NCBI RefSeq assembly: GCF_023015625.1
Contig: NZ_JALKAH010000002.1
Location: forward strand, 248,001 to 312,000
DNA from: Yoonia sp. F2084L
Lineage (GTDB): Bacteria > Pseudomonadota > Alphaproteobacteria > Rhodobacterales > Rhodobacteraceae
Reading direction: 5' to 3'
Length of the DNA stretch: 64,000 bases
Shown here: piece by piece, positions 25,069-34,057 of the stretch
Layout of the letters: each line of letters begins with the position of its first letter
How positions within the stretch are numbered: position 1 is the stretch's first letter
Position numbers and translations under genes: made by a program
The notes under the pieces: model-generated
What the model was told of the DNA's origin: nothing
Database searches by the model: none
The model's input: only the letters and a program-made list of their open reading frames with translations

Positions 25069-26094
25069 TCAATTCTCAGCACTGATCAGGATCATAGACA
25101 TCGCGTCAAAAGCCGCTTCGCCACGTCCCGCTGAAAAGAAGGTGACGTCTGATCCGGTTAGGTGACGCCACTCCGCAGAGAAAATGTCATTGCCGCCATC
25201 GTGCCAGAGCATTTCTGTTCCGTCATTGAGAGGTTCAATGACTATCCCGTACCCATAGAATGTATCTCCGGAACCCTCGTCGACATGCGGCGTGGTTGCT
25301 TCGGCTACTAGCGTCTCATCCACGATGTCGCCGTTCAAGAACGCGGCCCAGAATGCCAAAAAACCTTCAGCCGTCGTCACAAGGCCACCATTGCCGATCA
25401 AATTCCAACCCGGCTCAGAAGATCCCCAGCTAGCATCTGCCAAACCACGGCGTTGAAAACCTGTCAGCCACATTCTGTCGCTCGTAATCGCTCGTTTGGC
25501 ATCATAGGCTCGTGCGTAGCCAATGGCAGAGGAACCTTCCGGAATGACGCGGTCAATCAGATAGTCTTCATACTCCTGACCGCTCTGGACTTCTATGATT
25601 GCCGCCAAAACGGAGTAGCCTGCATTCGAGTAGGAATGGAGCGTGCCAGGAGCGGCATCCAACGGGGCATCAAACACGCGTTCGAGAAATTCCGAGCGAG
25701 AGAGCGCTTCGCCGTCGTCGCCCGTGGACTCCACGATACCAGACGTATGCGTCAAAAGCTGATGCAACGTGATCTGTGCCTTGTCCTGAGGAACGTCGGG
25801 CAGAAGCTCCGCCATGGTTGTTTCAAGCGTTAGACCTTGATTTTCGATGAGATAGAGAATTGCTACCGCTGTCACGGTCTTGGTAATCGAACCGATATCG
25901 ATGATTTCATCGGCACCCTGAGCGGCAACATCTATTGCGCTTTCAACATCTATGTCTCCGACGCTGTTGCGTGACGCCACGATAACGGGAAGGTCGCGAG
26001 CGAGAGCGCCTGCTAGAGCTTCACGGGCCGGCACCTCTGCAAACAAGGGGCCGGCCAGTAGGGAGGCTGACATTGTGAGAGCCATGACTTTCAT
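25069..26094 (-). CDS. Serine hydrolase of the beta-lactamase/penicillin-binding class C family
   Basis: A 341-residue exported protein: signal peptide in residues 1-19 (cleavage after LFA), then the serine beta-lactamase fold with SxxK at S69-K72 (IGSITKTV), YxN at Y155-N157 (YSNAGY) and HDGG near the C-terminus. Such proteins are usually esterases or D-aminopeptidases rather than antibiotic resistance enzymes. I start at 26094, after a GGAG site, because the signal peptide begins there. Base composition appears lower in G+C than the neighbours, and the gene stands between fnrL and usp, so it may be a later insertion. Confidence 0.85.
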   Translation of the reverse strand: MKVMALTMSASLLAGPLFAEVPAREALAGALARDLPVIVASRNSVGDIDVESAIDVAAQGADEIIDIGSITKTVTAVAILYLIENQGLTLETTMAELLPDVPQDKAQITLHQLLTHTSGIVESTGDDGEALSRSEFLERVFDAPLDAAPGTLHSYSNAGYSVLAAIIEVQSGQEYEDYLIDRVIPEGSSAIGYARAYDAKRAITSDRMWLTGFQRRGLADASWGSSEPGWNLIGNGGLVTTAEGFLAFWAAFLNGDIVDETLVAEATTPHVDEGSGDTFYGYGIVIEPLNDGTEMLWHDGGNDIFSAEWRHLTGSDVTFFSAGRGEAAFDAMSMILISAEN

Positions 26095-26211
26095 TGATTT
26101 TCTCCAACTATTCCCGATTAATAGTGATGTACAGGCTGAACCCATGCAAGCCTGAGCGGACATTCACATCGCCAGCGCGAACGGCAACTATGTCACGCAA
26201 AGCTGCCAGTC

Positions 26212-27045
26212 TCACCGCGACATCAAAATCGGCACGTCCGCCATTTCCAGCAGACTGCGTGTTGCCCCACCAAAGACCGCTTCGCGCAGGCGCGAATGGC
26301 CATATGCACCGCTGACGATCATTTGCGCACCAACCTCCTTGGCGCGCCGTAACAGAATATCGCCCACATGCGGTTCTGTTTTGGCCAGAACGGCGACTTC
26401 GGATTTCGTGCCGTGGCGCATCAGGTATTGCGCCATCGCCCCACCCGGATCAGACCGGTCAGGGGCGTGGGAGGGCGGATCAATGATGCAGATATCTGCA
26501 ACCTCAGCCTGTTCCAGCAACGGTAAAGCGGCGCGGGCGGCGGCCAATGCCTCGGCCCCGTCGTTCCATCCCATCAGCACATGCCCGCCAACATCGGGGG
26601 CTTTGCAGCCTTTGGGGATCATCAAAACCGGACGCTCGGCGGTGAAAAGACATGCCTCGACCAAAGTCGCCGCCTCCGGGTTGTCCTGATAAGGCCGAGG
26701 GAGAACGACCAGATCAGAAAACCGCAATTTGCGGGCCAGATAGCCGGTCAGGGCAGGGCCCTGTACCGTGGCTGCCTGCGTGGACCAACGTACCATTTCG
26801 CCATGCATGCGGTCCTTGAGCCAAACCTCGATCCTTTCGCGCTGGGCCATCGCGTCCCGCGTTTGTTCGGCAAGCATGAGCGCCTCTGCGCCCATATAAT
26901 AGTTGTTTGTTTCGGTATGGCTGATCGTGACGACATAGATGTCCAGATGGGCATCCATCCGATCGGCCAGTGAAATAGCCGCATCCAGCCCTTCGGTGGA
27001 CTGGTCTGTATCTGTCAGAATCGTCGCAATGATCTTGTAAGTCAT
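26212..27045 (-). CDS. Universal stress protein, two-domain
   Basis: A 277-residue protein with two USP folds. The second half ends with the nucleotide-binding pattern GAYGHSRLREAVFGGATRS (G-2x-G-9x-G-S/T). It is divergent from ccoN, and two FNR boxes lie between them, so low-oxygen induction of both is likely. Two-domain Usp proteins next to cbb3 genes are common in Proteobacteria. An ATG six codons upstream (27063) is possible; the start at 27045 has a GGGGAAGG site at a good distance. Confidence 0.88.
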   Translation of the reverse strand: MTYKIIATILTDTDQSTEGLDAAISLADRMDAHLDIYVVTISHTETNNYYMGAEALMLAEQTRDAMAQRERIEVWLKDRMHGEMVRWSTQAATVQGPALTGYLARKLRFSDLVVLPRPYQDNPEAATLVEACLFTAERPVLMIPKGCKAPDVGGHVLMGWNDGAEALAAARAALPLLEQAEVADICIIDPPSHAPDRSDPGGAMAQYLMRHGTKSEVAVLAKTEPHVGDILLRRAKEVGAQMIVSGAYGHSRLREAVFGGATRSLLEMADVPILMSR

Positions 27046-27142
27046 TGGTTCGGCCTTCCCCATATCGGTTCAACGTAGGGGGGCGATTGTTCGCGCAAAC
27101 CGCTCCTTATCAGCACATTGCCGATGTCCGAAGTTGGCTGCC

Positions 27143-27156
27143 TTGATCCATATCAA
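27143..27156. promoter_or_regulatory. FNR box 1 (usp-ccoN intergenic region)
   Basis: TTGAT CCAT ATCAA is a perfect FNR consensus. Its centre is 22 bases from that of box 2, which puts both on the same helix face. It may act on usp transcription toward the left or as a second site for ccoN. Confidence 0.9.
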
Positions 27157-27164
27157 GTGCGCCA

Positions 27165-27178
27165 TTGATCCACATCAA
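27165..27178. promoter_or_regulatory. FNR box 2, activating position for ccoNOQP
   Basis: TTGAT CCAC ATCAA, a perfect consensus centred at 27171.5. A CATAAG hexamer at 27201-27206 is a fair -10 element; that would put transcription start near 27213 and the box at -41.5, the classical class II activation position. The ccoN ATG is at 27267. Confidence 0.9.
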
Positions 27179-27266
27179 AGACCCTGCCGCGCCCACATTC
27201 CATAAGCGAAAATACCAAGTAGCTGTCGGACCCGTTTCATGATCCGGCCAAAGAAGGGGATCTCTT

Positions 27267-28862
27267 ATGGGGAACTACATTAAGTTGATCGCATTGGGGG
27301 GTGTTACGCTCTTTGCTGCGATTGCTGCAAATTGGGGGCGCGACGTTTCCTACATCGTACATGCCATGATTATCATGGCGGTTGGTGCCTTTATGTTTGT
27401 GCGCGTGTTGCGCAGCATGGATGCACCGGTGGCAGCAGCACCGACAGGCTATATGGACGACGTGGTCCGGGCCGGTGTCATCGCGACCAGTTTTTGGGGC
27501 GTCGTTGGCATGTTGGTTGGCGTGGTCATAGCCTTTCAGCTGGCGTTTCCGGTCCTGAACTTTGAAGTTCTCCAACCGTTCGGCAACTTTGGACGTCTGC
27601 GCCCACTGCACACAAGTGCGGTGATCTTTGCGTTTGGGGGCAATGCTCTGATTATGTCGTCGTTCTATATCGTGCAGCGCACCTGCGGTGCACGGCTTTG
27701 GGGCGGCAATCTGGCGTGGTTCGTTTTCTGGGGCTACAACCTGTTTATCGTTCTGGCGGCTACTGGTTATTTGCTGGGAGCAACACAATCCAAAGAATAC
27801 GCAGAGCCTGAATGGTACGTCGATATCTGGCTGACCATCGTTTGGGTCGCGTTCTTGCTGGTGTTCCTTGGAACCCTGTTTAAGCGCAAGGAAAAGCACA
27901 TTTATGTGGCCAACTGGTTCTTGCTGGCCTTCATCGTCACTGTCGCGATGCTGCATATCGTCAATAACATCAGCATCCCGGTCAGCATCTGGGGCAGCAA
28001 GTCCGTTCAGGTCTTCAGCGGCGTGCAAGATGCGATGGTACAATGGTGGTATGGCCACAACGCTGTAGGCTTCTTCCTGACGGCGGGCTTCCTTGGCATG
28101 ATGTACTACTTCGTGCCCAAGCAGGCCGGGCGTCCGGTGTTTTCCTACAAGCTGTCGATCATTCACTTCTGGGCGCTGATCTTCCTGTATATCTGGGCAG
28201 GCCCACACCACTTGCACTACACAGCTTTGCCTGACTGGGCAGCAACCCTTGGCATGGTCTTTTCGATCATCCTGTGGATGCCAAGCTGGGGTGGGATGAT
28301 CAACGGCCTGATGACGCTGCAGGGCGCATGGGACAAGCTGCGTACCGATCCGATCATTCGGATGATGGTGATCAGCCTTGCCTTCTACGGGATGTCCACA
28401 TTTGAGGGTCCAATGATGTCGATCCGTGCGGTCAACAGCCTGTCACACTATACAGACTGGACCATCGGTCACGTACACTCTGGCGCACTTGGCTGGAACG
28501 GAATGATCACATTTGCCGCACTCTACTTCCTCACACCAAAGCTTTGGGGTCGTGCGCAGATGTATTCCATGTCTGCGATCAACTGGCACTTCTGGTTGGC
28601 CACGATCGGCATCATCCTATATGCGGCCTCAATGTGGGTCACCGGGATCATGGAAGGCCTGATGTGGCGCGAAGTCGACGCAAACGGGTTCCTTGTGAAC
28701 AGCTTTGCCGACACCGTATCCGCTAAGTTTCCAATGTATGTGGTCCGTGGGCTGGGTGGGGTCCTTTACCTGACCGGTGCGATCATCATGTCCTGGAACA
28801 TTTTCATGACCATCCGTGGTGGGGCGAGAGTCTCTGCACCGGTCGGCGTTCCAGCAGAATAA
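27267..28862 (+). CDS. ccoN: cbb3-type cytochrome c oxidase subunit I
   Basis: Catalytic haem-copper subunit of the high-affinity terminal oxidase that reduces oxygen under microaerobic conditions. 531 residues and about twelve membrane helices. Haem and copper histidines are visible in [38 protein letters not shown] and [12 protein letters not shown]. An AAGGGG site stands before the ATG. It opens the ccoNOQP operon behind two FNR boxes, with ccoO 13 bases downstream. Confidence 0.97.
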   Translation: MGNYIKLIALGGVTLFAAIAANWGRDVSYIVHAMIIMAVGAFMFVRVLRSMDAPVAAAPTGYMDDVVRAGVIATSFWGVVGMLVGVVIAFQLAFPVLNFEVLQPFGNFGRLRPLHTSAVIFAFGGNALIMSSFYIVQRTCGARLWGGNLAWFVFWGYNLFIVLAATGYLLGATQSKEYAEPEWYVDIWLTIVWVAFLLVFLGTLFKRKEKHIYVANWFLLAFIVTVAMLHIVNNISIPVSIWGSKSVQVFSGVQDAMVQWWYGHNAVGFFLTAGFLGMMYYFVPKQAGRPVFSYKLSIIHFWALIFLYIWAGPHHLHYTALPDWAATLGMVFSIILWMPSWGGMINGLMTLQGAWDKLRTDPIIRMMVISLAFYGMSTFEGPMMSIRAVNSLSHYTDWTIGHVHSGALGWNGMITFAALYFLTPKLWGRAQMYSMSAINWHFWLATIGIILYAASMWVTGIMEGLMWREVDANGFLVNSFADTVSAKFPMYVVRGLGGVLYLTGAIIMSWNIFMTIRGGARVSAPVGVPAE

Positions 28863-28875
28863 GGAGGGCTGAGAT

Positions 28876-29637
28876 ATGTCTGATACAACTCCAAGCGACG
28901 GACCTACCAAAGGCTTCCTTGCAAAACACGCGTTCCTCGAACGCAGTCCAACGTTGCTGCTTGTGGCCTCCCTTTTGGTGGTCAGCGTGGGCGGGATCGT
29001 GGAAATCGCACCTCTCTTCTATCTTGAGAACACCATCGAAGAGGTAGAAGGGGTGCGCCCCTATTCCCCGCTGGAACTGGCAGGGCGTGATGTCTACATC
29101 CGCGAAGGTTGCTATACATGCCACAGCCAGATGATCCGCCCTATGCGGGACGAGGTTGAACGCTACGGTCACTACTCACTGGCCGCGGAATCCATGTATG
29201 ATCACCCTCACCAGTGGGGGTCCAAGCGGACGGGGCCTGACCTCGCCCGTGTTGGCGGCAAGTACTCTGACGCATGGCACCTTGATCACTTGATAGCACC
29301 TCGCTCTGTGGTGCCGGAATCGATCATGCCGGGCTATGCTTACTTGCTCGATGCGCCGGTGAACGCAGAATATAACGCCGATCTGGTCGCAACCCATAGT
29401 TTCATCGGGGTGCCATACACCGAAGAAATGGTCGAACTGGCCGCGTCGGACACCTTGGCGCAAGCCGACCCTGATACCGACGCCTATGACGATCTACTGG
29501 AACGGTATCCGGGTGCGCAAATCCGCAACTTTGACGGTGAACCGGGTGTTTCCGAAATGGATGCCTTGATCGCCTATCTGCAAATGCTGGGCACCACGGT
29601 CGACTTCTCGACCTTCACCCCAGACGCAAGCCGCTAG
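28876..29637 (+). CDS. ccoO: cbb3-type cytochrome c oxidase subunit II (monohaem cytochrome c)
   Basis: Membrane-anchored cytochrome c of 253 residues that passes electrons from CcoP to CcoN. One transmembrane anchor (about residues 28-49) and one haem site, C79-YT-C82-H83, followed by the MIRPM segment typical of CcoO; the distal methionine is probably in [10 protein letters not shown]. An AGGAGG site precedes the ATG. Confidence 0.96.
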   Translation: MSDTTPSDGPTKGFLAKHAFLERSPTLLLVASLLVVSVGGIVEIAPLFYLENTIEEVEGVRPYSPLELAGRDVYIREGCYTCHSQMIRPMRDEVERYGHYSLAAESMYDHPHQWGSKRTGPDLARVGGKYSDAWHLDHLIAPRSVVPESIMPGYAYLLDAPVNAEYNADLVATHSFIGVPYTEEMVELAASDTLAQADPDTDAYDDLLERYPGAQIRNFDGEPGVSEMDALIAYLQMLGTTVDFSTFTPDASR

Positions 29638-29649
29638 GAGGGACGACAC

Positions 29650-29841
29650 ATGGAAAACACTTCTTTGCTTGCTGAACTGGCAGACAACTGGATGCTTGTG
29701 GCGATGTTCACGCTGTTCGTGGGGGCTATTCTGTGGGCCCTGCGTCCGGGTGCCCGTGATGTGCACAATGAGACTGCCACCATTCCGTTCCGTAACGAGG
29801 ACCACCCCGGTTCTTCCGAAACTGAGGAGCTGCAAAAATGA
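29650..29841 (+). CDS. ccoQ: cbb3-type oxidase subunit IV
   Basis: A 63-residue protein with one membrane helix (about 14-31) and a charged C-terminal tail, the usual CcoQ design. CcoQ stabilises the complex and in Rhodobacter is linked to oxygen signalling. An AGGAGGG site precedes it, and its stop overlaps the ccoP start (ATGA). Confidence 0.92.
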   Translation: MENTSLLAELADNWMLVAMFTLFVGAILWALRPGARDVHNETATIPFRNEDHPGSSETEELQK

Positions 29842-30710
29842 GCAGCAATGATCAAAAAGACATTGATGAAGTCACAGGGACCGACACAACCGGTCACTCA
29901 TGGGACGGGATCAAGGAACTGAACAACCCGCTACCGCGCTGGTGGCTGTGGTCCTTTTATCTGACGATCATCTGGGGCATCGGGTATTCTGTTGCCTATC
30001 CCGCTTGGCCGATGGTCAGCAATGCGACAGCAGGGTTCTTAGGGTATTCAACACGCGGCGAAGTTGCGCAAGACATCGCCCGGTTTGAGGACGCCAATGC
30101 CGAAATTTCGGCACAGCTGGCATCCGCTGATCTGAATGTGCTGAACGAAAACCCAGAACTACTGCGCTACGCGAACTCTGCCGGTGGTGCGGTCTTCCGC
30201 AACAACTGTTCGCAGTGCCACGGGTCAGGTGCGGCCGGATTTACCGGTTATCCAAACCTGCTGGACGACGACTGGCTATGGGGCGGTGATTTTGAGAACA
30301 TTGAATACACCATCCGCCACGGCATTCGAAACGAAGAGGATTGGGATGCCCGGTACTCTGAGATGAACGCCTATGACGAGATTTTCACCAACGACGAAGT
30401 TGATCAGGTCGTGCACTATGTCCGGCTGATCTCGGGCCAAGAGCACGACGCTGCTTTGGCGGCACCAGGCGAAGGCTTGTTCCTTGACAATTGCGCTGCA
30501 TGTCACGGCGACAATGGCATGGGCAACCGCGATCTGGGGGCACCCAACCTGACAGATGCGATCTGGCTTTACGGTGGTGATCTGGCAAGCCTGGAAGAGA
30601 CCGTGCGTTATGCCCGCTTTGGTGTAATGCCCCCATGGGGCGAACGCCTGACCGAGGCCGAAATCAAGGCCGTTACCGCCTACGTCCACCAATTGGGTGG
30701 CGGCGAATAA
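29838..30710 (+). CDS. ccoP: cbb3-type cytochrome c oxidase subunit III (dihaem cytochrome c)
   Basis: A 290-residue membrane-anchored protein with two cytochrome c domains that accepts electrons from soluble cytochrome c. The N-terminal segment includes the usual GIKELNNPLPRWWLW lead into a membrane helix (about 35-60). Haem sites are CSQCH (124-128) and CAACH (219-223). It closes the operon and is followed by an intrinsic terminator. Confidence 0.96.
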   Translation: MSSNDQKDIDEVTGTDTTGHSWDGIKELNNPLPRWWLWSFYLTIIWGIGYSVAYPAWPMVSNATAGFLGYSTRGEVAQDIARFEDANAEISAQLASADLNVLNENPELLRYANSAGGAVFRNNCSQCHGSGAAGFTGYPNLLDDDWLWGGDFENIEYTIRHGIRNEEDWDARYSEMNAYDEIFTNDEVDQVVHYVRLISGQEHDAALAAPGEGLFLDNCAACHGDNGMGNRDLGAPNLTDAIWLYGGDLASLEETVRYARFGVMPPWGERLTEAEIKAVTAYVHQLGGGE

Positions 30711-30766
30711 GCATCACCGACCCAAGGCCATCTGTTCGCGCTACGGTTTTGGGTCAATGTGAAGGG

Positions 30767-30800
30767 AAGGGCGTCCGCTGCAGTGGGCGCCCTTTTCTTT
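30767..30800 (+). terminator. Intrinsic terminator after ccoP
   Basis: AAGGGCGTCC, loop of eight, GGGCGCCCTT followed by TTCTTTT. The stem has one non-canonical position. It is 57 bases after the ccoP stop. Confidence 0.8.
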
Positions 30801-30865
30801 TGTTGATATGATCAGGAAAAAGGGCTGCACATAGCTGTGGGGCCCATGATCAACAACGCGCGGTC

Positions 30866-31444
30866 TTAGAATTTGAAGGACCCGCGAAATGATATCGAAG
30901 TCGCGTCCAGATCTCTCTCGCCCGAAGCAACACCTACATCTAGATCACCTGTCGTACTGCGCGAAAAGAGCTCTGCACCCACGATAAAGCTGTCCGAAAC
31001 GGCGTAATCGGCACCAATGCCAAAGCCAATGCCGCTACCCGCGTATTCAATGCCGTCGCCGCTGTCGAAAGCAATCGTTGCAATGCCCACAACGCCATAT
31101 CCCATCAGCTGATCGAACGCGTAACCTGCCTTTAGTTTGAGGTCACCGTAAGCAAATGCGAATTCCTCAGGATCATCCTCGAACGAAACATTTGGAGCAG
31201 CCGAAATCGCATATTCACCGCCAAATACAAAATCGCCGTTTTGGACTTGATACCCGACGAATAGGCCTACAGCGCCGTGTTGTTCGACATCTAAACCGGT
31301 AGAGTCTGTGGCGAGCGTTGCTGACAGCTCACCTGATGTCACGTTCGAGAGCCCGCCGCCCAAATAGAGGCCACTCCAATCCGCTAGGGATGCCGTCGGG
31401 ACGAGAGCGGTGCAGGCCACCGCCATTGCTTTAAGAGTTTTCAT
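30866..31444 (-). CDS. Outer-membrane beta-barrel protein
   Basis: A 192-residue protein with a signal peptide (1-21, cleavage after SLA), then DWSGLYLGGGL, the start seen in OmpA-like/Omp25-type eight-stranded barrels of Alphaproteobacteria, with alternating hydrophobic strands and a C-terminal phenylalanine (FRGSFKF) needed for barrel assembly. No OmpA peptidoglycan domain follows. It stands alone; function beyond an outer-membrane barrel cannot be given. Confidence 0.85.
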   Translation of the reverse strand: MKTLKAMAVACTALVPTASLADWSGLYLGGGLSNVTSGELSATLATDSTGLDVEQHGAVGLFVGYQVQNGDFVFGGEYAISAAPNVSFEDDPEEFAFAYGDLKLKAGYAFDQLMGYGVVGIATIAFDSGDGIEYAGSGIGFGIGADYAVSDSFIVGAELFSRSTTGDLDVGVASGERDLDATSISFRGSFKF

Positions 31445-31750
31445 ATTCTCAGAGATCCTTACGTTGACTGCGTTGATATCGCTTAGGGCGATAAGTTTGC
31501 GGCGTGGCTAAATTATGGCGCGTATATTGCGTCGTAAAGTCATAGCATGTTTGACTGCATTCGCTGGAACGACGCAGCAATTGGTAGCTGAATAAGTCTA
31601 AACGGCCAGAATGAAGGACATGTCCGCTTCGCCAGTAGATGCCCATACTATCCAGATCATCCGAGCAAGAAATCAGCTGTCTTTATGTGCAAGCATAAAT
31701 TTCAAACGGATCCTTCGCACCAAAACCTAACAAATGTGCTGCGCAGTCTA
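31445..31750. other. Intergenic stretch between the barrel gene and an Lrp gene; nothing recognised
   Basis: About 306 bases, more AT-rich than the surroundings, with only short random open frames (one of 65 codons on the minus strand without any recognisable pattern). It should hold the promoter of the barrel gene. I see no RNA gene or clear terminator. Confidence 0.4.
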
Positions 31751-32251
31751 TTATGCTTCCTGCGCCAGCCGCGCCTCAAGCACGTCAAATGGAACGCCCG
31801 GTTCATCCTTGGCCCCCCGGATCACCAGCGATGTTTTTACGGATGCGACGTTTTCTGCGCTTGTCAGTTCTTCGGTCAAGAACCGTTGAAATGTGCGTAA
31901 ATCAGGGGCCACGCATTTGAGGATGAAATCGACCTCACCATTCAGCATGTGACATTCGCGCACAAGCGGCCAGCCTTGGCACCGGGCCTCGAATGCGCTT
32001 AGGTCCACCTCGGCCTGACTGACCAAACCGACCATGGCAAAGACCTGCACTTCGAACCCCAATTCGCGTGAATTGACATCGGCGTGGTAGCCTTGAATGA
32101 ACCCTTGTTCTTCCAAGGTGCGTACCCGGCGCAGGCAAGGTGGCGCAGAGATTCCCACGCGCTTGGCCAGTTCGACGTTGGTCATACGTCCGTCCGCCTG
32201 CAACTCTGCCAGAATCATCCGGTCAATTTCGTCCAATTTCGTCCCTGGCAT
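31751..32251 (-). CDS. Lrp/AsnC family transcriptional regulator
   Basis: A 166-residue regulator: helix-turn-helix (MTNVELAKRVGISAPPCLRR, about 25-44) and RAM ligand domain (HMLNGEVDFILKCVAPD typical). I choose the start at 32251 (MPGTKLDEIDRMIL), which has AGGGA upstream and matches the family N-terminus; a longer frame reaches 32329. It is divergent from trxB, which is often its neighbour in Rhodobacteraceae. Effector unknown. Confidence 0.92.
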   Translation of the reverse strand: MPGTKLDEIDRMILAELQADGRMTNVELAKRVGISAPPCLRRVRTLEEQGFIQGYHADVNSRELGFEVQVFAMVGLVSQAEVDLSAFEARCQGWPLVRECHMLNGEVDFILKCVAPDLRTFQRFLTEELTSAENVASVKTSLVIRGAKDEPGVPFDVLEARLAQEA

Positions 32252-32416
32252 CGGATATTCCCTGATATTTTTGCAAATACTACGCGTATGCCGGTGGTCG
32301 CGCAAGATTATTTCAAGTGATCGCAACAAAAGATCGTGTTCAATTGGCGGCTTGTTGGTCTTTTATCATCCCGCCTGCGCCGCTATATCGGGACCGACAC
32401 ATCAAAAGAGGCTGCC

Positions 32417-33382
32417 ATGACCGAGACGCGACATATCAAAGCACTGATCATTGGGTCTGGTCCTGCGGGCTATACTGCGGGCGTCTATGCAGCGCGCGCG
32501 ATGCTGGAACCTGTGTTGATCCAGGGGATCGAACCCGGTGGTCAATTGACGACAACGACCGAGGTCGAAAACTGGCCTGGTGATACCGAGGTGCAGGGCC
32601 CCGATCTGATGGTGCGGATGGAAGCACATGCGCGTGCGATGGGCTGCGAAATTGTGGGCGACATCGTCACAAAGCTTGATCTGCAAAACCGTCCTTTCAC
32701 GGCCACTTGCGATAGCGGCGCGGTTTACACGGCGGATGCTGTGATCTTGTGCACAGGTGCGCGGGCGAAATGGTTGGGGCTGCCATCAGAAGAGAAGTTC
32801 AAGGGCTTCGGCGTCAGCGCTTGTGCGACCTGCGATGGGTTCTTCTATCGCGGCCAAGAGATCGTTGTTGTGGGCGGTGGCAACACGGCTGTGGAAGAGG
32901 CGTTGTTCCTGACCAACTTTGCCTCAAAGGTCACATTGGTCCATCGCCGTGATGAGCTGCGGGCCGAGAAGATTTTGCAGAACAGGCTCTTTAACAACCC
33001 CAAGATCGAAACACTCTGGTTTCATGAGGTTGATGAAGTTTACGGGGCCGATACACCGTTGGGTGTGGAAGGTGTGCGCGTCAAGCACACGCAGACCGGC
33101 GCAATTACGGATATCCCGGCCAAGGGCGTCTTTGTCGCCATCGGCCATGCGCCGGCGACTGAGCTGGTCAAAGATCAGTTGGAAACCCACAACGGCGGCT
33201 ATGTCAAAGTGACGCCAGGCACGACCAAAACCGAAATTCCCGGTGTTTTCGCCGCGGGTGATCTGACGGACCACGTGTACCGGCAGGCCGTCACCTCGGC
33301 CGGGATGGGGTGTATGGCCGCACTGGATGCCGAGAAATACATCGCAGAGATGGAAGATGATCAGGCTGTTGCGGCTGAGTAG
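32417..33382 (+). CDS. trxB: Thioredoxin-disulfide reductase
   Basis: Reduces thioredoxin with NADPH. 321 residues, normal size. FAD fold at the N-terminus ([14 protein letters not shown]), redox pair C136-AT-C139 ([10 protein letters not shown]), NADPH-binding [11 protein letters not shown] (about 157-167) and the C-terminal FAD contact [11 protein letters not shown] start at the ATG at 32417 after an AAGAGG site; the frame is open further upstream without similarity. A RES-domain gene follows three bases after the stop. Confidence 0.96.
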   Translation: MTETRHIKALIIGSGPAGYTAGVYAARAMLEPVLIQGIEPGGQLTTTTEVENWPGDTEVQGPDLMVRMEAHARAMGCEIVGDIVTKLDLQNRPFTATCDSGAVYTADAVILCTGARAKWLGLPSEEKFKGFGVSACATCDGFFYRGQEIVVVGGGNTAVEEALFLTNFASKVTLVHRRDELRAEKILQNRLFNNPKIETLWFHEVDEVYGADTPLGVEGVRVKHTQTGAITDIPAKGVFVAIGHAPATELVKDQLETHNGGYVKVTPGTTKTEIPGVFAAGDLTDHVYRQAVTSAGMGCMAALDAEKYIAEMEDDQAVAAE

Positions 33383-33385
33383 GCC

Positions 33386-33896
33386 ATGCCAGAGCAGTAT
33401 GTTCTGACGCTGGACGGCATCTACTACCGTATGAAGGCCCTGACCGAGGCTGCCGATATTCTGGCACCTGCCCATGCGCCTGAAGGCCGGTCGCATCGGG
33501 AGGGGCAGCGTGCGCTTTATCTGTCCGCCTCGCCCGAAGGCTGCGTTGTCGCAACGGCGCGCTATACCGATGACGCGACACCTGGCCGCGGCATCTTTCC
33601 TTTGCGGGTTACCAATGCGCGGGTCGTTGATCTGCGCGATGATGCTGCAACCGCGGCCCTTGGGATCGACACGCGTCACCGCGCGATTGAGTGGCAAAGC
33701 CTGCGGGCCAAGGGGTTGCATGTCGCCGACATGGGATCTGGCGGATCGGGTGCGTGCGCTGGGGTTGGATGGTATGCTTTATGCTTCGCGCACAGACCCG
33801 CAAAAGACTCACCTGACGCTGTTTCAGTGGAATGAAGCCGGGACGAATGCGAAGGTTCGCGAGGCGGGTCCGGTTTTGGAAATAAACACCCGATAA
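33386..33896 (+). pseudogene. RES-domain (NAD+ phosphorylase-like) gene with a frameshift
   Basis: The first frame (33386 onward) gives LTLDGIYYRMK, GRSHREGQRALYLS and FPLRVTNARVVDLRDDAA, the N-terminal two thirds of a RES domain. Near 33725 the similarity moves to the next frame, which continues PTWDLADRVRALGLDGMLYASR and HLTLFQWNE and ends at 33896. A single extra base (or loss of two) near 33725 explains it. RES proteins degrade NAD+ as toxins and normally sit beside a DUF2384-type antitoxin; here the upstream gene is trxB, three bases away, and no antitoxin is present. The active-site region also looks altered. A sequencing error is the main alternative. Confidence 0.7.
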
Positions 33897-34057
33897 ACGG
33901 CCCTATTGTGCCGAAAATCTAGCCCGGCCGCGCGGTATGTCGCTGTGACAGGACACAGATGTGCAGATTGCTGTTTTTTTGCGCTGCGGCCTCTAGACAT
34001 CGCATAGAAGCAAGGTCTATGCCGCGCGAAATATGATTTTTATGATGTGAGTTTAAA

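Noticed and set aside
27237-28217. 326-codon minus-strand open frame over ccoN
   Set aside because: Antisense shadow of a clear ccoN gene, full of His, Asp and Gln without a recognisable fold.
33386-33896. RES-type toxin-antitoxin pair
   Set aside because: No antitoxin gene of the DUF2384 kind is adjacent, and the toxin-like gene is frameshifted.
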